From contig CM040101.1 of assembly GCA_022496805.1 (NCBI GenBank), positions 29,117,529 to 29,181,528 of the forward strand: 64,000 nucleotides of DNA, in the 5' to 3' direction. A program made the position numbers and the translations under genes. Positions 12,701-24,570 of this stretch are shown in pieces (position 1 is the first letter of the stretch; every line of letters starts with the position of its first letter). Source of the stretch: Pohlia nutans (Eukaryota > Streptophyta > Bryopsida > Bryales > Mniaceae). The notes under the pieces were generated by a model. It had not been told where the DNA came from, made no database searches, and worked only from the letters and a program-made list of their open reading frames with translations.

Positions 12701-13344
12701 TACCTCTAAGTGAAAATGAAGGCGTCACTTGAAGGGTTCACTGTAATTTTCCCTTCAAGCACTATTCAATCGAAATTAACAATAAATAAATACATCACTG
12801 TATGTGGAAGAGTACTAGAGGCAGGTAAGATGTCTAAGAGCATGGCCACCCATGCCCTCCCAGAGTCTCTCACACTCCAGAAGTAGATGAAAAGTGCCAA
12901 GGGCCCTTCAAAAATACCTCTTGACTCTCGATCCTAGTGTGTTAGAAATTGGGCCTTCAAATCACTATTTAGTTGACTATATCCTCCCATTCTACTTGTG
13001 ATTGGTCCATTGACTACTTGATGCACACTTTTGATACGTGAAGGGCGTGCAAGGGTGGGGGAGTGTGAGTGCAAGGGCCCTTCAAATATAGATGAATAAT
13101 TTCAGCGAGTTAGTCCTAGTGTGCATGGGTGAGAATGCTCTAAGGTGGCCCTGCTTTGGCAACCTCTACACCTGCAGATTCTCTTTGGTAACCCAGAATA
13201 GAAGGAAACTCAATTCTGGATGGGGTGCATAAGTGCATTTGTTACTGGGGGTTTTTAGAGGGACAAAAAATGACACCATCCTGCTCGATCCCTTCAAGTG
13301 GATTTCTAGTCTGTAATGTTGTTCACTCCCATCCTCAGCCGCTA
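9701..13344. other. gene-poor interval
   Basis: Nothing recognisable as protein. Short open frames (for example 10386-10595 and 12091-12405, minus) show no domain. Around 10235-10310 there is a run of TTCA/CAAAAT-type short repeats. Between 12640 and 13090 the phrase CCCTTCAAA recurs many times in both flanks, suggesting a degraded small repeat element. Confidence 0.4.
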
Positions 13345-13348
13345 TTAG

Positions 13349-13354
13349 TTTGTT

Positions 13355-13386
<32 letters not shown>

Positions 13387-13401
13387 TTTTTTTTTTTTTT
13401 G
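13349..13401 (+). repeat. (TTTTG)n and poly-T tract
   Basis: Pentamer repeats of TTTTG followed by a T run of about 20. Low-complexity. Confidence 0.9.
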
Positions 13402-15620
13402 TCTAAATCAATTTCAATTATTGGATTCTGCTTTTTATCTATCATAAGGCACTATCATCCAAATAGTGGCAAATTTAGTATTTTTTTGAGAAGGCTTTGG
13501 CGGTTTCATCCACTTTTTTGCCCATTTTTTCTAGTGTAAAAGTAGCAAACTCCCAAAATGAGGTAAAATATTTGCGAAAATTCGCTAAAAATTTAAAGGC
13601 TCACCTCAGGATTTATTTCCTTCATTTCAAGTTGTGTTTACATTGATGGTAGGGACAAAAAACAATTTTCTATTTCTGATATGGCACTTTGGGAATGACA
13701 TTTTTGACACTTGGAAAACGGACATAAAGTCCAACAAGCGTACTAGAGCATTAGAGTTAACCAAAAAGAGTGTCTCAAAGTGGGAAAAAACCTTAAACTC
13801 ACCTTAGACTTGTTTTTAGTTCAAAAAGACTGCAAAAATAGTTTGGTGAGTTGGAGAATAATCTAAAGCAAGGCCTTGCACCGCTCATGGGAGTAGAACT
13901 TGTGACCTCCCCAATGCTAAAAGAGAGTTCCCACAAGTTCCCCTAAGCCTAAGGGACTATTCATGAAGGGACCACGAGACTATTTATGTGCAATCTGTGT
14001 TAGAAATGGATAATATTAGCCACCAAACTCCGCATAGATTCAACAGCAAGAGCTTCTTGTTTTCGGATAACTCAATTGTCACTTCAAAAAGTGGAGTTAA
14101 ATGGTTGATTCTTCATTTTTTTTGTTGTACTTAGAAGCATGTACGATGCAAATCATGCATAAGTTTAATATAAGTTTTGTATTTCATTAAAAAAATTCAC
14201 CATTGACATCCTAGATGTGAACGTGCCCTTCAATTGAAATGTTGAAATTTCAAAGCCCTTCATAATGAAATTCATATAGGGCTTCAATTTTGAGCACTAA
14301 ATTTAATGACTCAAAATTAAGGTTTTCTAATGTGGATTGTTCAATTATAAACGGGTGGTCAGGAATGTAATTTTTGGATGAAGTATTGTCATCAAGATAG
14401 TTGGAGGTCCACTACAAAGAAAATGACAATTTCTCACTAGTCACTTCTCACTTGGTGAGTGCAACTGGTCACATAAGACAAGGGTTCCCTCGATTTCACT
14501 AAGTAGTGGTCTATTGCCTGTAGCGGATGAGTTGGCTTCTTGGTAATAACATTTCTCACTCTTTGAAAATGATAAGTTTTTGAAATGTTTTTAAGAGGCA
14601 GATCTAGTTTACTCGAGATCGTCAAATACTACATCCCTATGAACATTTGACAAATTTTCTTTATGAGGGGTCGTACAATCTAAATGCCTTCATGTTAATG
14701 ACATAATGCCATATTCCATGAACAGACACTTAGTGGTTTGTCTTTAGTTTTTTTTCTATTCGCTTTTTGGGAACATGCATGACTGCTAATCAACCAAAGG
14801 TTTTTAGGTGACTCACATCTGGCTTGTGTGTGGAATATTTTGGTTTTGGCGTAACTCCAGTGAGGATTTGCTGACGTCGAGCTTCGAATCTCCGATTGAT
14901 TAGGAAGTTGGCCTTTTTGATAGCTTTACTCTGACTATAGATATCCGGGAAATTTGCAGCTCTCGATCACAATTCGTGTTCTTTCAACGATTGTTCAATT
15001 CCGCCTTAGTTTCTGCAACTTACGCCATTCTACTATAGGAAGTCCAGGGACACATGTTGTATCAGGAACCTCACCTCGGCAAATGTCCCCCTGGCGACAT
15101 TCTCCAGGGGGTGCCCCACAGAGGTTCCCGATACTACATTCTAACCGAAATTTGTTATACAGGACAGCCAAGGCATTTGCAGGATCGTCACGTCCATCAA
15201 CGTACCACTCTGGCGCCTAAAAATTCAGAGCGATGATCTTCCACATAGATGTTTGTTCCAGCTAATTATTGATTTAACTGAATGATCGATTATTCGAGTG
15301 ATTAATTAAATGTGTGGACACCCTGACCTCGTGTCGAGTCGATCAAGCTGGACAGTACTCGTCGGAACAACCCCAACTCTCCTCGGACCGACGTGATTTT
15401 GCCCCCAGAGAGCGAGCTTTTAGCCCCAGGAGCTAAAAGCTACAATTGAAAGTTCCCAGTGAGGGAACAGTATCCACCAGGTCATTCATTGCTCACAGAA
15501 AGTATTACGACAAACACCCCCGATCTGAGTTGGAAATCAGCTATAGGTACAATCTTGTTCTCAGAGATCTCTCGAGACACATGTTGTCACTCTTTATGGA
15601 ACGAAGGGAGTATAACCTTA
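13402..15620. other. gene-poor interval
   Basis: No domain recognised. 15045-15140 contains short local inverted repeats around CCCCCTGG/CCAGGGGG. Confidence 0.4.
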
Positions 15621-15624
15621 TATC

Positions 15625-15705
15625 ATCTTTGAACAGCTAGCTTCCATGCATTGTAGTTGGAGGCTCCATCAAACTTGTTTCCTTCTCCCAACGCTACAAC
15701 AGATC
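15625..15705 (-). pseudogene. possible copia gag fragment
   Basis: The minus strand reads GEGNKFDGASNYNAWKLAVQ, resembling the 'LxGxNYxxWK' motif near the N-terminus of Ty1/copia gag. The stretch is short and has no neighbouring pol domain, so this is tentative. Confidence 0.3.
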
Positions 15706-15709
15706 TTTG

Positions 15710-16425
15710 TCGCTTATACCAGCCATTATCATTGAAACCGGGTGTAAGCGGCCCACTTCGGTAATATACACTAGTTTTCAATGATAACGGCCGGTGTAGT
15801 CGGCCAAGATCTGTTGGGTACATAAATAATTCAAATTTTTTCTCCCAACTTAAAAACCAGTTGAACTTTGAGAAGTTCATATGGGCTCAAAAATATCTCA
15901 AATCACAAAACGTAAAATACATTGGAAAGATTCTAAAGTCTAGATTTAAGTATTAATAATTTTGAAATAGTGTTTGAAATTGTTCTATGGAATTATAAGA
16001 TATGAAAAAATTTGCTTGGAAAATAATTTGAAATGTTAATTAGTCAAAAAGGCCCCAAAAATCACAATTATTTTTGTCTTTGATTCTAAAGAGAGTTTAC
16101 AAACTCGTCAATTTCTTAATCCATCATAAATAATAATATTTTTGCTTAGGTTAAGGATTCAAAATGAGATTTTTTTCATTTAATTTAAAATAGATCACGA
16201 ATATATGATTTTCAATTGAAACTCATATGTATCTATAAAGCATCTTGTATATTTTTATTTTTATTTTTCAAGGGCAATGAAGAGGAACTAAGTTCTCCGT
16301 GTAGTTCGGTGAAGGGAGAGGAAGGAACAGCGGGGAGTTAGCGGTGGGAGCTGTGGAAGCTCTCTAGCTACGATGGTTTTTCAAACAGATCGTAACCCTT
16401 GCATCTTTATTAGCATTCTTATGTA
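15710..16425. other. AT-rich interval
   Basis: No gene seen. It ends in the TA target site of the next element. Confidence 0.4.
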
Positions 16426-17402
16426 CAGTGGGGTCCAACATGGAATGGCGTTTTTGGTTTCGCAGTGAGAAAAATTTCAGTACTGCCAACTTTGAAAGCC
16501 TCCCGAGAGCTCAAATATTGGTATTTTACCACGAAAATTTTACCAGAGACTTATCTTTAAGTTAATTATATGTATGCCAAATTTCAAGGCCAAAAGATTC
16601 ACCAAAAAAACGTTATTCAAAATCTACCAATATTGGTAGTTATTCACTGCTGCCAACTTTGACAACCTCCCAAAGATTGAATTAATTTTTTTTTGCCATG
16701 AAATTCTTGGAAAAAGAACTTCTTTATGTTAATAACATATGATAAAAATTTCAAGGCCAGAAGATTAATACAAAAAAGATATTGACAATCTACCAACATG
16801 TGTAGTTGTGGGAAACAATGGGGGAAACTTTGCTACCAACTTTGACACCCTCCCTACGGTTGAGAAATTGTCTATTTACCATGAAATTTTTGGTACAACA
16901 TGCTCTTTATGACAAAATCATTCATGCCAAATTTCAAGGTCAAAAAATCTATACAAAGAAAATTATTTACAATCTACCAATGTGTGTAGTTTCCCCCATT
17001 GTTTCCCACAACTACACATGTTGGTAGATTGTTAATATCGTTTTTTGTATTAATCTTTTGGCCTTGAAATTTTTATCATATGTTATTAACATAAATAAGT
17101 TTTTTTCCTAGAATTTTATGGCAAAAAAAAAATTAATTCAATCTTTGGGAGGCTGTCAAAGTTGGCAGCAGTGAAAACATTTCCACAGCTACCAATGTTG
17201 GTAGATTCTGAATAACTTTTTTTGGGTGAGTCTTTTGGCCTTGAAATTTGGCATACATATAATTAACTTAAAGATAAGTCTTTGGTAAAATTTTCGTGGT
17301 AAAATACCAATATCTGAGCTCTCGGGAGGCTTTCAAAGTTGGCAGTACTGAAATTTTTCTCACTGCGAAACCAAAAACGCCATTCCATGTTGGACCCCAC
17401 TG
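16426..17402. mobile_element. fold-back TA-flanked element, 977 bp
   Basis: Left end CAGTGGGGTCCAACATGGAA, with its reverse complement at the right end. TA duplications are at 16424-16425 and 17403-17404. The two arms (about 16426-16835 and 16989-17402) are near-complete inverted copies, leaving a loop of about 150 bp, so the whole element is a giant hairpin. No coding sequence. TA flanks and CAGT ends fit a Tc1/mariner-mobilised MITE. Confidence 0.88.
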
Positions 17403-17489
17403 TACATCTTGTCTCATACATGTTTATGCTAACTCCTTTATTATTGGCCCCTTTGGCAATACCTATACAATGGCTTCAATGCTTTTTTG

Positions 17490-19230
17490 CCCATCTTTCT
17501 TAACACAATGTTATCATCTTAGTACCGTTGCCCACATAAAGTCAAATCACATGCCAACATTGAGGGCAACAAACAAGTAGACAAACTTGCAAAAGATGGA
17601 GCCAAAAAGAAATATTACTTTGCTACAAAAACATATGAATTTGCACATACTACACCATATTACTTCCAAAAAGACACATGACCCGGACCAAAAAAACGAC
17701 CAGGTAACAAAGGTCCTGTCAAATGTCTTGAAACATGCATAACCAAATATGATTGTGAAAATAATCTAGAACTAATAGCAATAGGTTTTTCTAACATTGG
17801 CAAATGAACAATGAACCTGGATATAGATAATGAATTATCTAATGCATTCTGGTCCAACAGGGCAATCACTGACTGACAAAAAATAAGCCTCTTGAAATTC
17901 CGTACTAGCTAATACATGGGAGATGCTAGAAAACAACTATTCTTTGGTAGGGAAAGATTCCCATCAATCACATGCCCCATTTGCAACTCTACAAAGGTAA
18001 ACACATGGCTACATGTACTCTTAAAATATAACCATCATCACATACACACCATTAGTATTATGACATAACAAAGCAGTGTGGGAATTAAGGAAGCTAATGA
18101 TATCATCACAAAAATCTAGATGTTACATCCTCATGAATTTAGGGACAACTAATAATGATCCACAAGAAAACACAGTACCTCCATGGCTCCTACCCTGTAC
18201 ATGCGGACGTCAAAGATGCCATTGCAACGCTAGATTTAAACCAGATATTTTATGCGTCAAAGGACTCCCGTACAATAATAACCCACCAACAAACCAAGAA
18301 GACAACCTCACAATACAATTTATTGAATTTACATACTGCGACGACAGATTCTCACAAGAATCAATAGACAACAAAGTCCAAAAATACCAATCATTAACCC
18401 CTAAAGGACCGGAAGGCCCCCACGCGGCTTCTGGAACTAGAAAGCGAGGAAATTCGGGTTCTTGGGCTTTGAATTGTAGGATGAGCAACAAAGAGACCCT
18501 GGCTCTTTTTGAGAGCCGAATCTGTAGGTACTTTTTGGTCGAAAATTCATCAAGTGAGCGATTTTTGGTGATTTTTTTCAGTTGCACGGAGGGTATTTAG
18601 GCGTCACTTCAGACCCTCATATCTTCCTCCTCACACCTCCAAATTAATTGAAATTTTTTGCACTTGTTTAAAATGATGATTTCTATCCAAAGTAAAAATT
18701 TCAGAATTTTTGAAGAACTTTTGAACAATCCGATTTCAGCATGTGTACAAAATATCCCAAACAAGTTCCATCAATCTTCTCAACGGTGGCATTTTCTCAA
18801 AAATTGTGCGATTTTGTTGATCTTTTTTTCATAAAAAAGCTACGTAAGTCTTCTTTAACTTCAACAGTACCGATCGTCAAAATTACCCCACACCAATGAG
18901 GAATTGAGCTTGCTACAAGAGCTAGTCAAGAAAACAAGAGCTAAGTTCAACACCCCCCGATTCTTTAGGGGTTAATTAACAACATTACAAACCAAGGCTG
19001 GAAAGTAGACCCACTTATAGTCATCACAACAGGCGCAAGAGGAACAACGCATGCTACTTCAATGGAACTCTTTGAAAAAAATTTAAACTACCAAAAACCT
19101 CCATCAAACACACATTCAAAGAAATAAACACCATTGCTATACACAATGCCGGTTCAATTATATTGCATAAAAGAAGAATAGAAAATAACCAGCCAATTAC
19201 CAACAGAATAAACAAGATAAAATACACACA
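17490..19230 (+). pseudogene. non-LTR retrotransposon (LINE) 3' part, decayed
   Basis: Around 17530-17620 one frame gives KVKSHANIEGNKQVDKLAKD followed by GAKKKYYFATKTYEFAHTTP, the end of a retroelement RNase H domain. Near 17965 comes CPICNSTKVNTWLHV, a zinc-binding Cys/His segment. From 18076 an open frame reads MWELRKLMISSQKSRCYILM and continues with NTVPPWLLPCTCGRQRCHC and KPDILCVKGLPY, a conserved LINE C-terminal region. A TTAA-flanked element interrupts the frame at 18398. It resumes at about 18976 as INNITNQGWKVDPLIVITTG then ARGTTHATSM. Several stops and frameshifts; no reverse transcriptase is visible upstream. Confidence 0.75.
18398..18971. mobile_element. TTAA-flanked MITE, copy A (574 bp)
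   Basis: TTAA at 18394-18397 and 18972-18975. Terminal inverted repeat CCCCTAAAG. Removing it with one TTAA restores the LINE frame across the junction (QSL then INNIT). TTAA duplication and a CCC-start terminus are features of the piggyBac superfamily. No coding capacity. Confidence 0.85.
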
Positions 19231-19746
19231 AAAAGGAGGGTAGTCGTGAAGACCACTGTTTATTTCTTTTTGTCTTTTTTTGGTCAGCTCATCGTAAACA
19301 CTTGTTTTAGGAGGGAAGAACGGGGTTGGTTGGTTGTCACAACTTTCCTGCCTATAATAAACTCACTAGCACACCACCAAGTCATAGATACCACATTACT
19401 ATTCAAACGGGCACAACATGAACCGAACTCGGACCATATAAATGTATTACAACATCCTTTACCAACCAACCCTAGAGCCATGACTTGGCAATCACCACCA
19501 AAACTAACTCTAATTTATACACTAAATAGATCTAACCACCTACTCAAGGTTATTGTTTGTTACTAGTATTTGTTATGAGATTCGTTATTGACCACTAAAG
19601 TGTCTATTCTCGGTAAAGGAGAGTAGTTTTGTTCCAATGGCCCTTTGTCCAGTGGACACTAGGACATTAACATTACGAACAAACACTTCTTCACGTCAGC
19701 CTTAAATGAAGACCAAAGTTTCTATCTATTTGCATCTTGTATACTA
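19231..19746. other. no gene recognised
   Basis: Possibly further decayed LINE 3' sequence; nothing diagnostic. Confidence 0.3.
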
Positions 19747-20156
19747 TCATTAGAAGAGAAATGAGCCCTCCAAGAGGCTTTTTCGATGTTCGGGCCAAAA
19801 TCTAATTTTTTATTGGAATTATTTTTTAAATGAAAATACTTTAAAAAATAAAATGTTAATAAAATAAAATAAAAAATATTATTTAATTTTTTTAGAAAAT
19901 GTTTAAAAAATGTTCAAAGATTATTTGAACAATTTTTAATATTAAAAATATATTAAAAAATATATTAAAAAATTAAAAAAAATTAAAAAAAAACTTTTAA
20001 TATTTAATATCCAATCTGAAATGTCGAACTCATGCCACATCAGATTTCATTTTTTAAATATTTTTATATTAATTAAATATTTTTAAAAAAATTCAAAAAG
20101 TTAAAATAAAAATAAAAACTCGAGGCCTCTTAGAGGGCTCAAATTTCTTGTAATGA
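19747..20156. mobile_element. AT-rich MITE with ~33-bp inverted ends
   Basis: The left end TCATTAGAAGAGAAATGAGC continues as CCTCCAAGAGGC. The right end, reverse-complemented, reads TCATTACAAGAAATTTGAGC then CCTCTAAGAGGC. The interior is almost pure A/T. The target duplication is not clear. Confidence 0.7.
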
Positions 20157-20253
20157 ACCTGTCCCAATTTGGCTCATAGAACCTACGGTTTTAATCTTTT
20201 GTGGCACTACAAATGAAAGATAAAGATTCAAATTATTTCTATATTCCACTGTA

Positions 20254-21227
20254 GAGTAGGGTGACACAATGTTTGGCGTTTTCACATTTCACCTTGAGAA
20301 TAAATCAAAATTTCCATCATTCCAAGGCCCCCAAATGCACATAAATTGTCTCCTACCCACCAAATTTAGAACATAGGTTCATTTATAAGTTGATTACATA
20401 TATGCCAAGTTCCTTGGCATAGAGATTTACCAAAATGAAATTATTATAAATTTACTAACGAGTATGCTTTTGTAGGGTCATCAAGTTAATATTGACAGAA
20501 ACATGACACCTAATACTTCTAAAATTTAAAATTCCACTAGTTAAGCATAATCCCCTAACATTACTACTTCTCAAAAATATCAACATGTCAATATGAAGCT
20601 GAAAAAATTTTTCATGAGCATTTGTTGTCCATGTTTGAAAATTGTAGCATTGTGAGTACATGGGTATCCATTAGTAAATTTGCAATAAATCCATTTTGAT
20701 AAATCTTTAGGCCACAAAACTCGGTACACATGTAATTAACTCATTAAAAAACATGTGTGCTAAGTTTCGTGGCCTAGAGATTTATCAAAATGGAATTATT
20801 GAAAATTTACTAACGGATATCCATGTATTGACAATGTTCCGATTTTCAAACATGAACAACAAATGCTTATGAAAAAATTTACAGACTCATATTGATAGGT
20901 TATTGATATTTTGAGAAGTACTGATGTTAGGAGATTATGCCTTGTGGAATTTTAAATTCTAGAAGCATGAGGTGTCATATTTCTATCAACATTAACATGT
21001 TGACCCTAAAAAAGCATACCCGTTAGTAAATTGCAATAATTTCATTTTGGTAAATCTCCATGCCACGAAACTTGGCACACATGTAATCAACTCATAAATG
21101 AACCTATGTTCCAAATTTGGTGGATAGGGGACAATTTATGTGCCTTTGGGGGCCTTTAAAAGATGATAGATTTGATCTTTTTTCCAAGGTGAAATGTGAA
21201 AACGCCAAACATTGTGTCCACCTACTG
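20254..21227. mobile_element. fold-back TA-flanked element, 974 bp
   Basis: Ends GAGTAGGGTGACACAATGTT (left) and CAGTAGGTGGACACAATGTT (right, reverse complement), followed by a shared TGGCGTTTTCACATTTCACC. TA at 20252-20253 and 21228-21229. The arms form an imperfect inverted repeat through nearly the whole length, for example the GGGTCA-to-GACACCT segments near 20475 and 20960. No coding sequence. Different in sequence from the 16426-17402 element but of almost the same length and design. Confidence 0.85.
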
Positions 21228-21450
21228 TAGTGCAGCATTCTGATTCTCGGAAGTCATGGTAACTAATCAAGGAGCTTCGAATGCAATATCTCACGATCAA
21301 CCAGAATGTCTCAGCTAAATCTGTGATATGGCAGGGAGTAGTACTCACCTCAAAACACTCTCTTCTCATTTTACTAGGCGCACTGCTCACTTACTAGATC
21401 TCTCCGGCTCTATCGGGAGCACTTCTCACCAAATCTTTACAGGATCAGCG

Positions 21451-21464
21451 TCCCTCTGATACCA
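21451..21464 (-). other. primer-binding-site-like sequence of an LTR element
   Basis: The minus strand reads TGGTATCAGAGGGA, matching the usual plant LTR primer site (initiator Met tRNA 3' end). It sits directly after what would be an LTR end ...CAACA. The LTR would therefore lie at 21465 and above, reading leftwards. Confidence 0.55.
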
Positions 21465-22677
21465 TGTTGTACTGAAACTCAGAGTTTTATTGCTCGCTTC
21501 AAGATAACAGAGATGCATTAATATTAACTCAGGGACTATCTATCTTAATACTAACAAATCTAACTCAGGGACTACCTAATCTTAGTACCCCGTACAGTAC
21601 ACCTGGAGCTCGGAAATCTGAATTCAGTGGTTCGGGTAAGTCTACTGATAATCAAATAATATAGACCTCTCAATGCAGTCAGCTTGGGTGAGAAATGGAG
21701 GAAGCTGTGCGTCAACGTACCTTCAACAGATCCGTTGTCTGCTCATCAGCACTTTTGTGTTTTCGGAGAAGACTTGAAATTCATTCTTGAGCATCACTTA
21801 ATCATGTGCAGAATATATAATTTCCCGGGATATAATTAATTAAACAGCCTGTGCACCAGGTTATACATCAATGTAAACAGTCTGTTACATTGAATCAGTG
21901 AGGTTGAACCACACTCTAGCATAACATTCAGTAGACTTGCCTTGCCCTTGGCCCAAGGAGAATGAGAGGCATATCAGTCCTCATCATGCATGAAGACCCA
22001 GCTCGTGCATGGATGGAAAAGCATACCTCACACTAGCTACTGAATATGAGTAGCCAATTTTATGTTGATGGTATTATTCTTCAACGAACGATAATTATCA
22101 TGTACCATCAACAACAGTCTAGATCTGCACTGCACTGGCTCATGATCCGCTGTCCACGACGTGGGGGTGCCAACACGTACATAAGCATATTGATATATTA
22201 AGTACAGTCAACCCAATGTCACTGTCCCAGTGTCACGACCCGATGTCACTACCCTAGAGTCACGAAATCCATAACAATGTATTTCATCCCCTGTTATACA
22301 TTGAATTAGTCTGAGTGTTAAAAAGACTCCTTCAATGAGATATCTCAATGTTCCCAATGAGTTTTCATATCGTTCTCATGTTCCTATGAAGTTCACACGG
22401 AATTTTTACGTTCCTTGTACAGTACAGTATGTTCCCCACATACGCAGTGTCTGTATCACACTTTCCTCTTGCTCTGTTGTTGCATTCCAACAGGGTAGCT
22501 GCTAGTATATATTTATATATGTTTATGCATGCAACATTCCTCTTGCTCTGTTGTTGCATTCCAACAGGGTAGCTGCTAGTATATATTTATATATGTTTAT
22601 GCATGCAACAATCAATTGGTGTGCAACTCGAATGCTGGATCGATTAAGCCATGTATGCAGGTAATGCAGCGGCGTAC
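21465..22677 (-). repeat. possible LTR remnant and flanking sequence
   Basis: Begins TGTTGTACTGAAACTCAGAG next to the primer-site-like sequence. The outer LTR border could not be fixed (several CAACA candidates, including near 22610) and no gag or pol is attached. Confidence 0.35.
22463..22610 (+). repeat. perfect 2 x 74-bp tandem duplication
   Basis: Two copies, starting TTCCTCTTGCTCTGTTGTTG at 22463 and again at 22537, without visible mismatches. A young duplication. Confidence 0.92.
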
Positions 22678-22681
22678 TTAA

Positions 22682-23259
22682 CCCCTAAAGGACCAAGGCT
22701 AATTTTCCAAGTTCGATCAACTCAATGTGGAATAAGTATTGATCCTCAACTTTTGAGACTTTTTGTGATGATTCTACTCTTTGAAACGAAGAAACGAAGA
22801 TGAAACGAAGATGTAATTTGCATACATACGTGATGTATAGACAAAAAGATACAATGATGCAAAGGTGAAAACCTAACTGCAGACAGGTCCTGAAATTTTT
22901 CATACAATGAGCTATGCACCTGAATTTTTGTACACAATGAGCTAACACCCCCATATACACAACTGCCAAATTCATTTTACCAAATCTGAGACTAAACTTT
23001 GCATTTTGGGAATTTTCAGAAAGTTTCAAACTCAGTCAACGAGCCAAAAAAAAAAGTGTAGCCAACTTTATAGCATATAATCTTCCTATTGAGGAACTTG
23101 AATAGTTGAAAATTTGTAGGTGCTATTAAATTCAAATTGGTTGAAATATCCTACAGTTGGATCGGTCAAAAAGGTTTTAGATCAAAAACTATTTGCCTTT
23201 TTATGACAAGGTACTTTTAGGCAGCTTTGAAGAGAAACATAGTTGTGGACCTTTAGGGG
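22682..23259. mobile_element. TTAA-flanked MITE, copy B (578 bp)
   Basis: TTAA at 22678-22681 and 23260-23263. Ends CCCCTAAAGGACCAAGG and CCCCTAAAGGTCCACAA (reverse complement). Same terminus as copy A but a largely different interior. Confidence 0.87.
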
Positions 23260-23263
23260 TTAA

Positions 23264-23577
23264 CAACCGACTGAGATGAATGAGCCGATTAATAAAATTC
23301 TGAGAGCTATTGATGCAGGCTCAAGACCGTGTCCACCTCAGCTAGCCAGCAGGCTCGAGAAGAATCATTCATGACGGATGGACCAGCCAGCATGGCATCG
23401 TTGATTGCATATGATATTCAGCCCGAATTAAGCTGGCTAGTAGCGATCAAAGAACTGCCAAGTTCGCACGCCGCATACACATACATACATATGTATATGT
23501 ATAATTCTATAGATAGTATATCGACCTGGCCTACAAACAGAGTCCTGCCTGGATGTTCTGTTTAACCAGTGGATGGA
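23264..23577. other. no gene recognised
   Basis: Contains a short CATA/TATG microsatellite near 23476-23510. It is the 3' flank of the DUF642 gene. Confidence 0.4.
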
Positions 23578-24570
23578 CTAAAGCAGCTGGATGTGGCACG
23601 GCTGGAAGTTTTGGACCACCTGCAGCGCCAGCAGCGACAGGAGCGGCAGGGATCGTTGGCACAGCCCCGCCCTCGTGCCCAGCGGCGCTGCGGCCAGCAC
23701 GTGCTTGCCGCTCAGGATCTGCACATTATCGATCATGGGGCCATACTTCTCCGACATGCTCTCGAACTTGATGACAGTCTGCGTGCCTGTGCCCGTGTAC
23801 ACGAAGCTCTGCTTCTGCCACGTGATGTGCGACGCAGTGTCTGTGGCATTGTACACCGGATTCGTCACCTGCCACGCATTCACGCTGCTGCCCTCCACCG
23901 CCGACACCTTCAGCGCCGACCACAAGTTGATGGGGCCGTCTGGCATGCGCGCTGTGTCGTACTGCACCGTGTACGTCTTACCCATGGCCGCGGCGGCCGC
24001 AAGCGTCGTGGAGAGCGAGCCCTGCGTGCCGTTGGCCGCCGACGCTGGGTTGTTCAGGTGGATGCAGTACAGGCTATTGGGCGTAAGTTTCGGCATGTTG
24101 TACGAGATGCCAAACAACACCTGCACGCCCGCGCCGCCCGGAAGCCAGTTGACGATGGCCGTGCTGGTCATGTCCAGCGTCACCGTCGCGTTGCCCGTCA
24201 CGTTGGTCAATTCGAAGTCGCCATTCACTAGTGGAATGATGTTGCCGCTCACCGTCACCTTGGTCACGGGCGCCGGGGCGGGAGCTGTCGTATTGTCAAA
24301 GGGCTCGATGTCACCAACGTCACTGAATTGCCACCCCGACTCCGTCTCGACCAATTCCGCGTCCGCATCCAGGTTCATGTCCATTGCCATGTCGAGCAGC
24401 TCGCGGGATCCGCAGCTGGCCGTGCCCACCCAAGCCACCGCCCACAGCAGCGCCACCACGCTCACCATCCACGTTGTCTTCGTCGCTGCCGCCACCGCTG
24501 CAGCTGCTGACAACCTCAACCTCATTCGCCCAGAACACATGCTGCTGCTCCTGCAGGCGCTGCATTTCAA
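23578..24570 (-). CDS. DUF642 family secreted (cell-wall type) protein
   Basis: Single open frame of up to 330 codons ending TAG. The likely start is the ATG at 24540 (MCSGRMR), because only that ATG is conserved in the truncated duplicate at 3840-4207. A signal peptide or anchor follows (WMVSVVALLWAVAWVGTASC, about residues 34-53), then an acidic linker and an APAPAP spacer. From about residue 108 comes a galactose-binding-like DUF642 module: SGNIIPLVNGDFEL, NSLYCIHLNN, and YGPMIDNVQI near the end. Plant DUF642 proteins usually have two modules in ~370 residues; only one is seen here. The C-terminus (RSLPLLSLLALQVV) is hydrophobic and could be a GPI-type tail. DUF642 proteins bind wall polysaccharides and pectin methylesterase (family knowledge). 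GC-rich compared with the flanks. Confidence 0.82.
   Translation of the reverse strand: MKCSACRSSSMCSGRMRLRLSAAAAVAAATKTTWMVSVVALLWAVAWVGTASCGSRELLDMAMDMNLDADAELVETESGWQFSDVGDIEPFDNTTAPAPAPVTKVTVSGNIIPLVNGDFELTNVTGNATVTLDMTSTAIVNWLPGGAGVQVLFGISYNMPKLTPNSLYCIHLNNPASAANGTQGSLSTTLAAAAAMGKTYTVQYDTARMPDGPINLWSALKVSAVEGSSVNAWQVTNPVYNATDTASHITWQKQSFVYTGTGTQTVIKFESMSEKYGPMIDNVQILSGKHVLAAAPLGTRAGLCQRSLPLLSLLALQVVQNFQPCHIQLL

Noticed and set aside
15325..15345. Additional TCGAGTCGA palindrome site
   Set aside because: It contains the TCGAGTCGA core but the arms are not complementary and match neither family.
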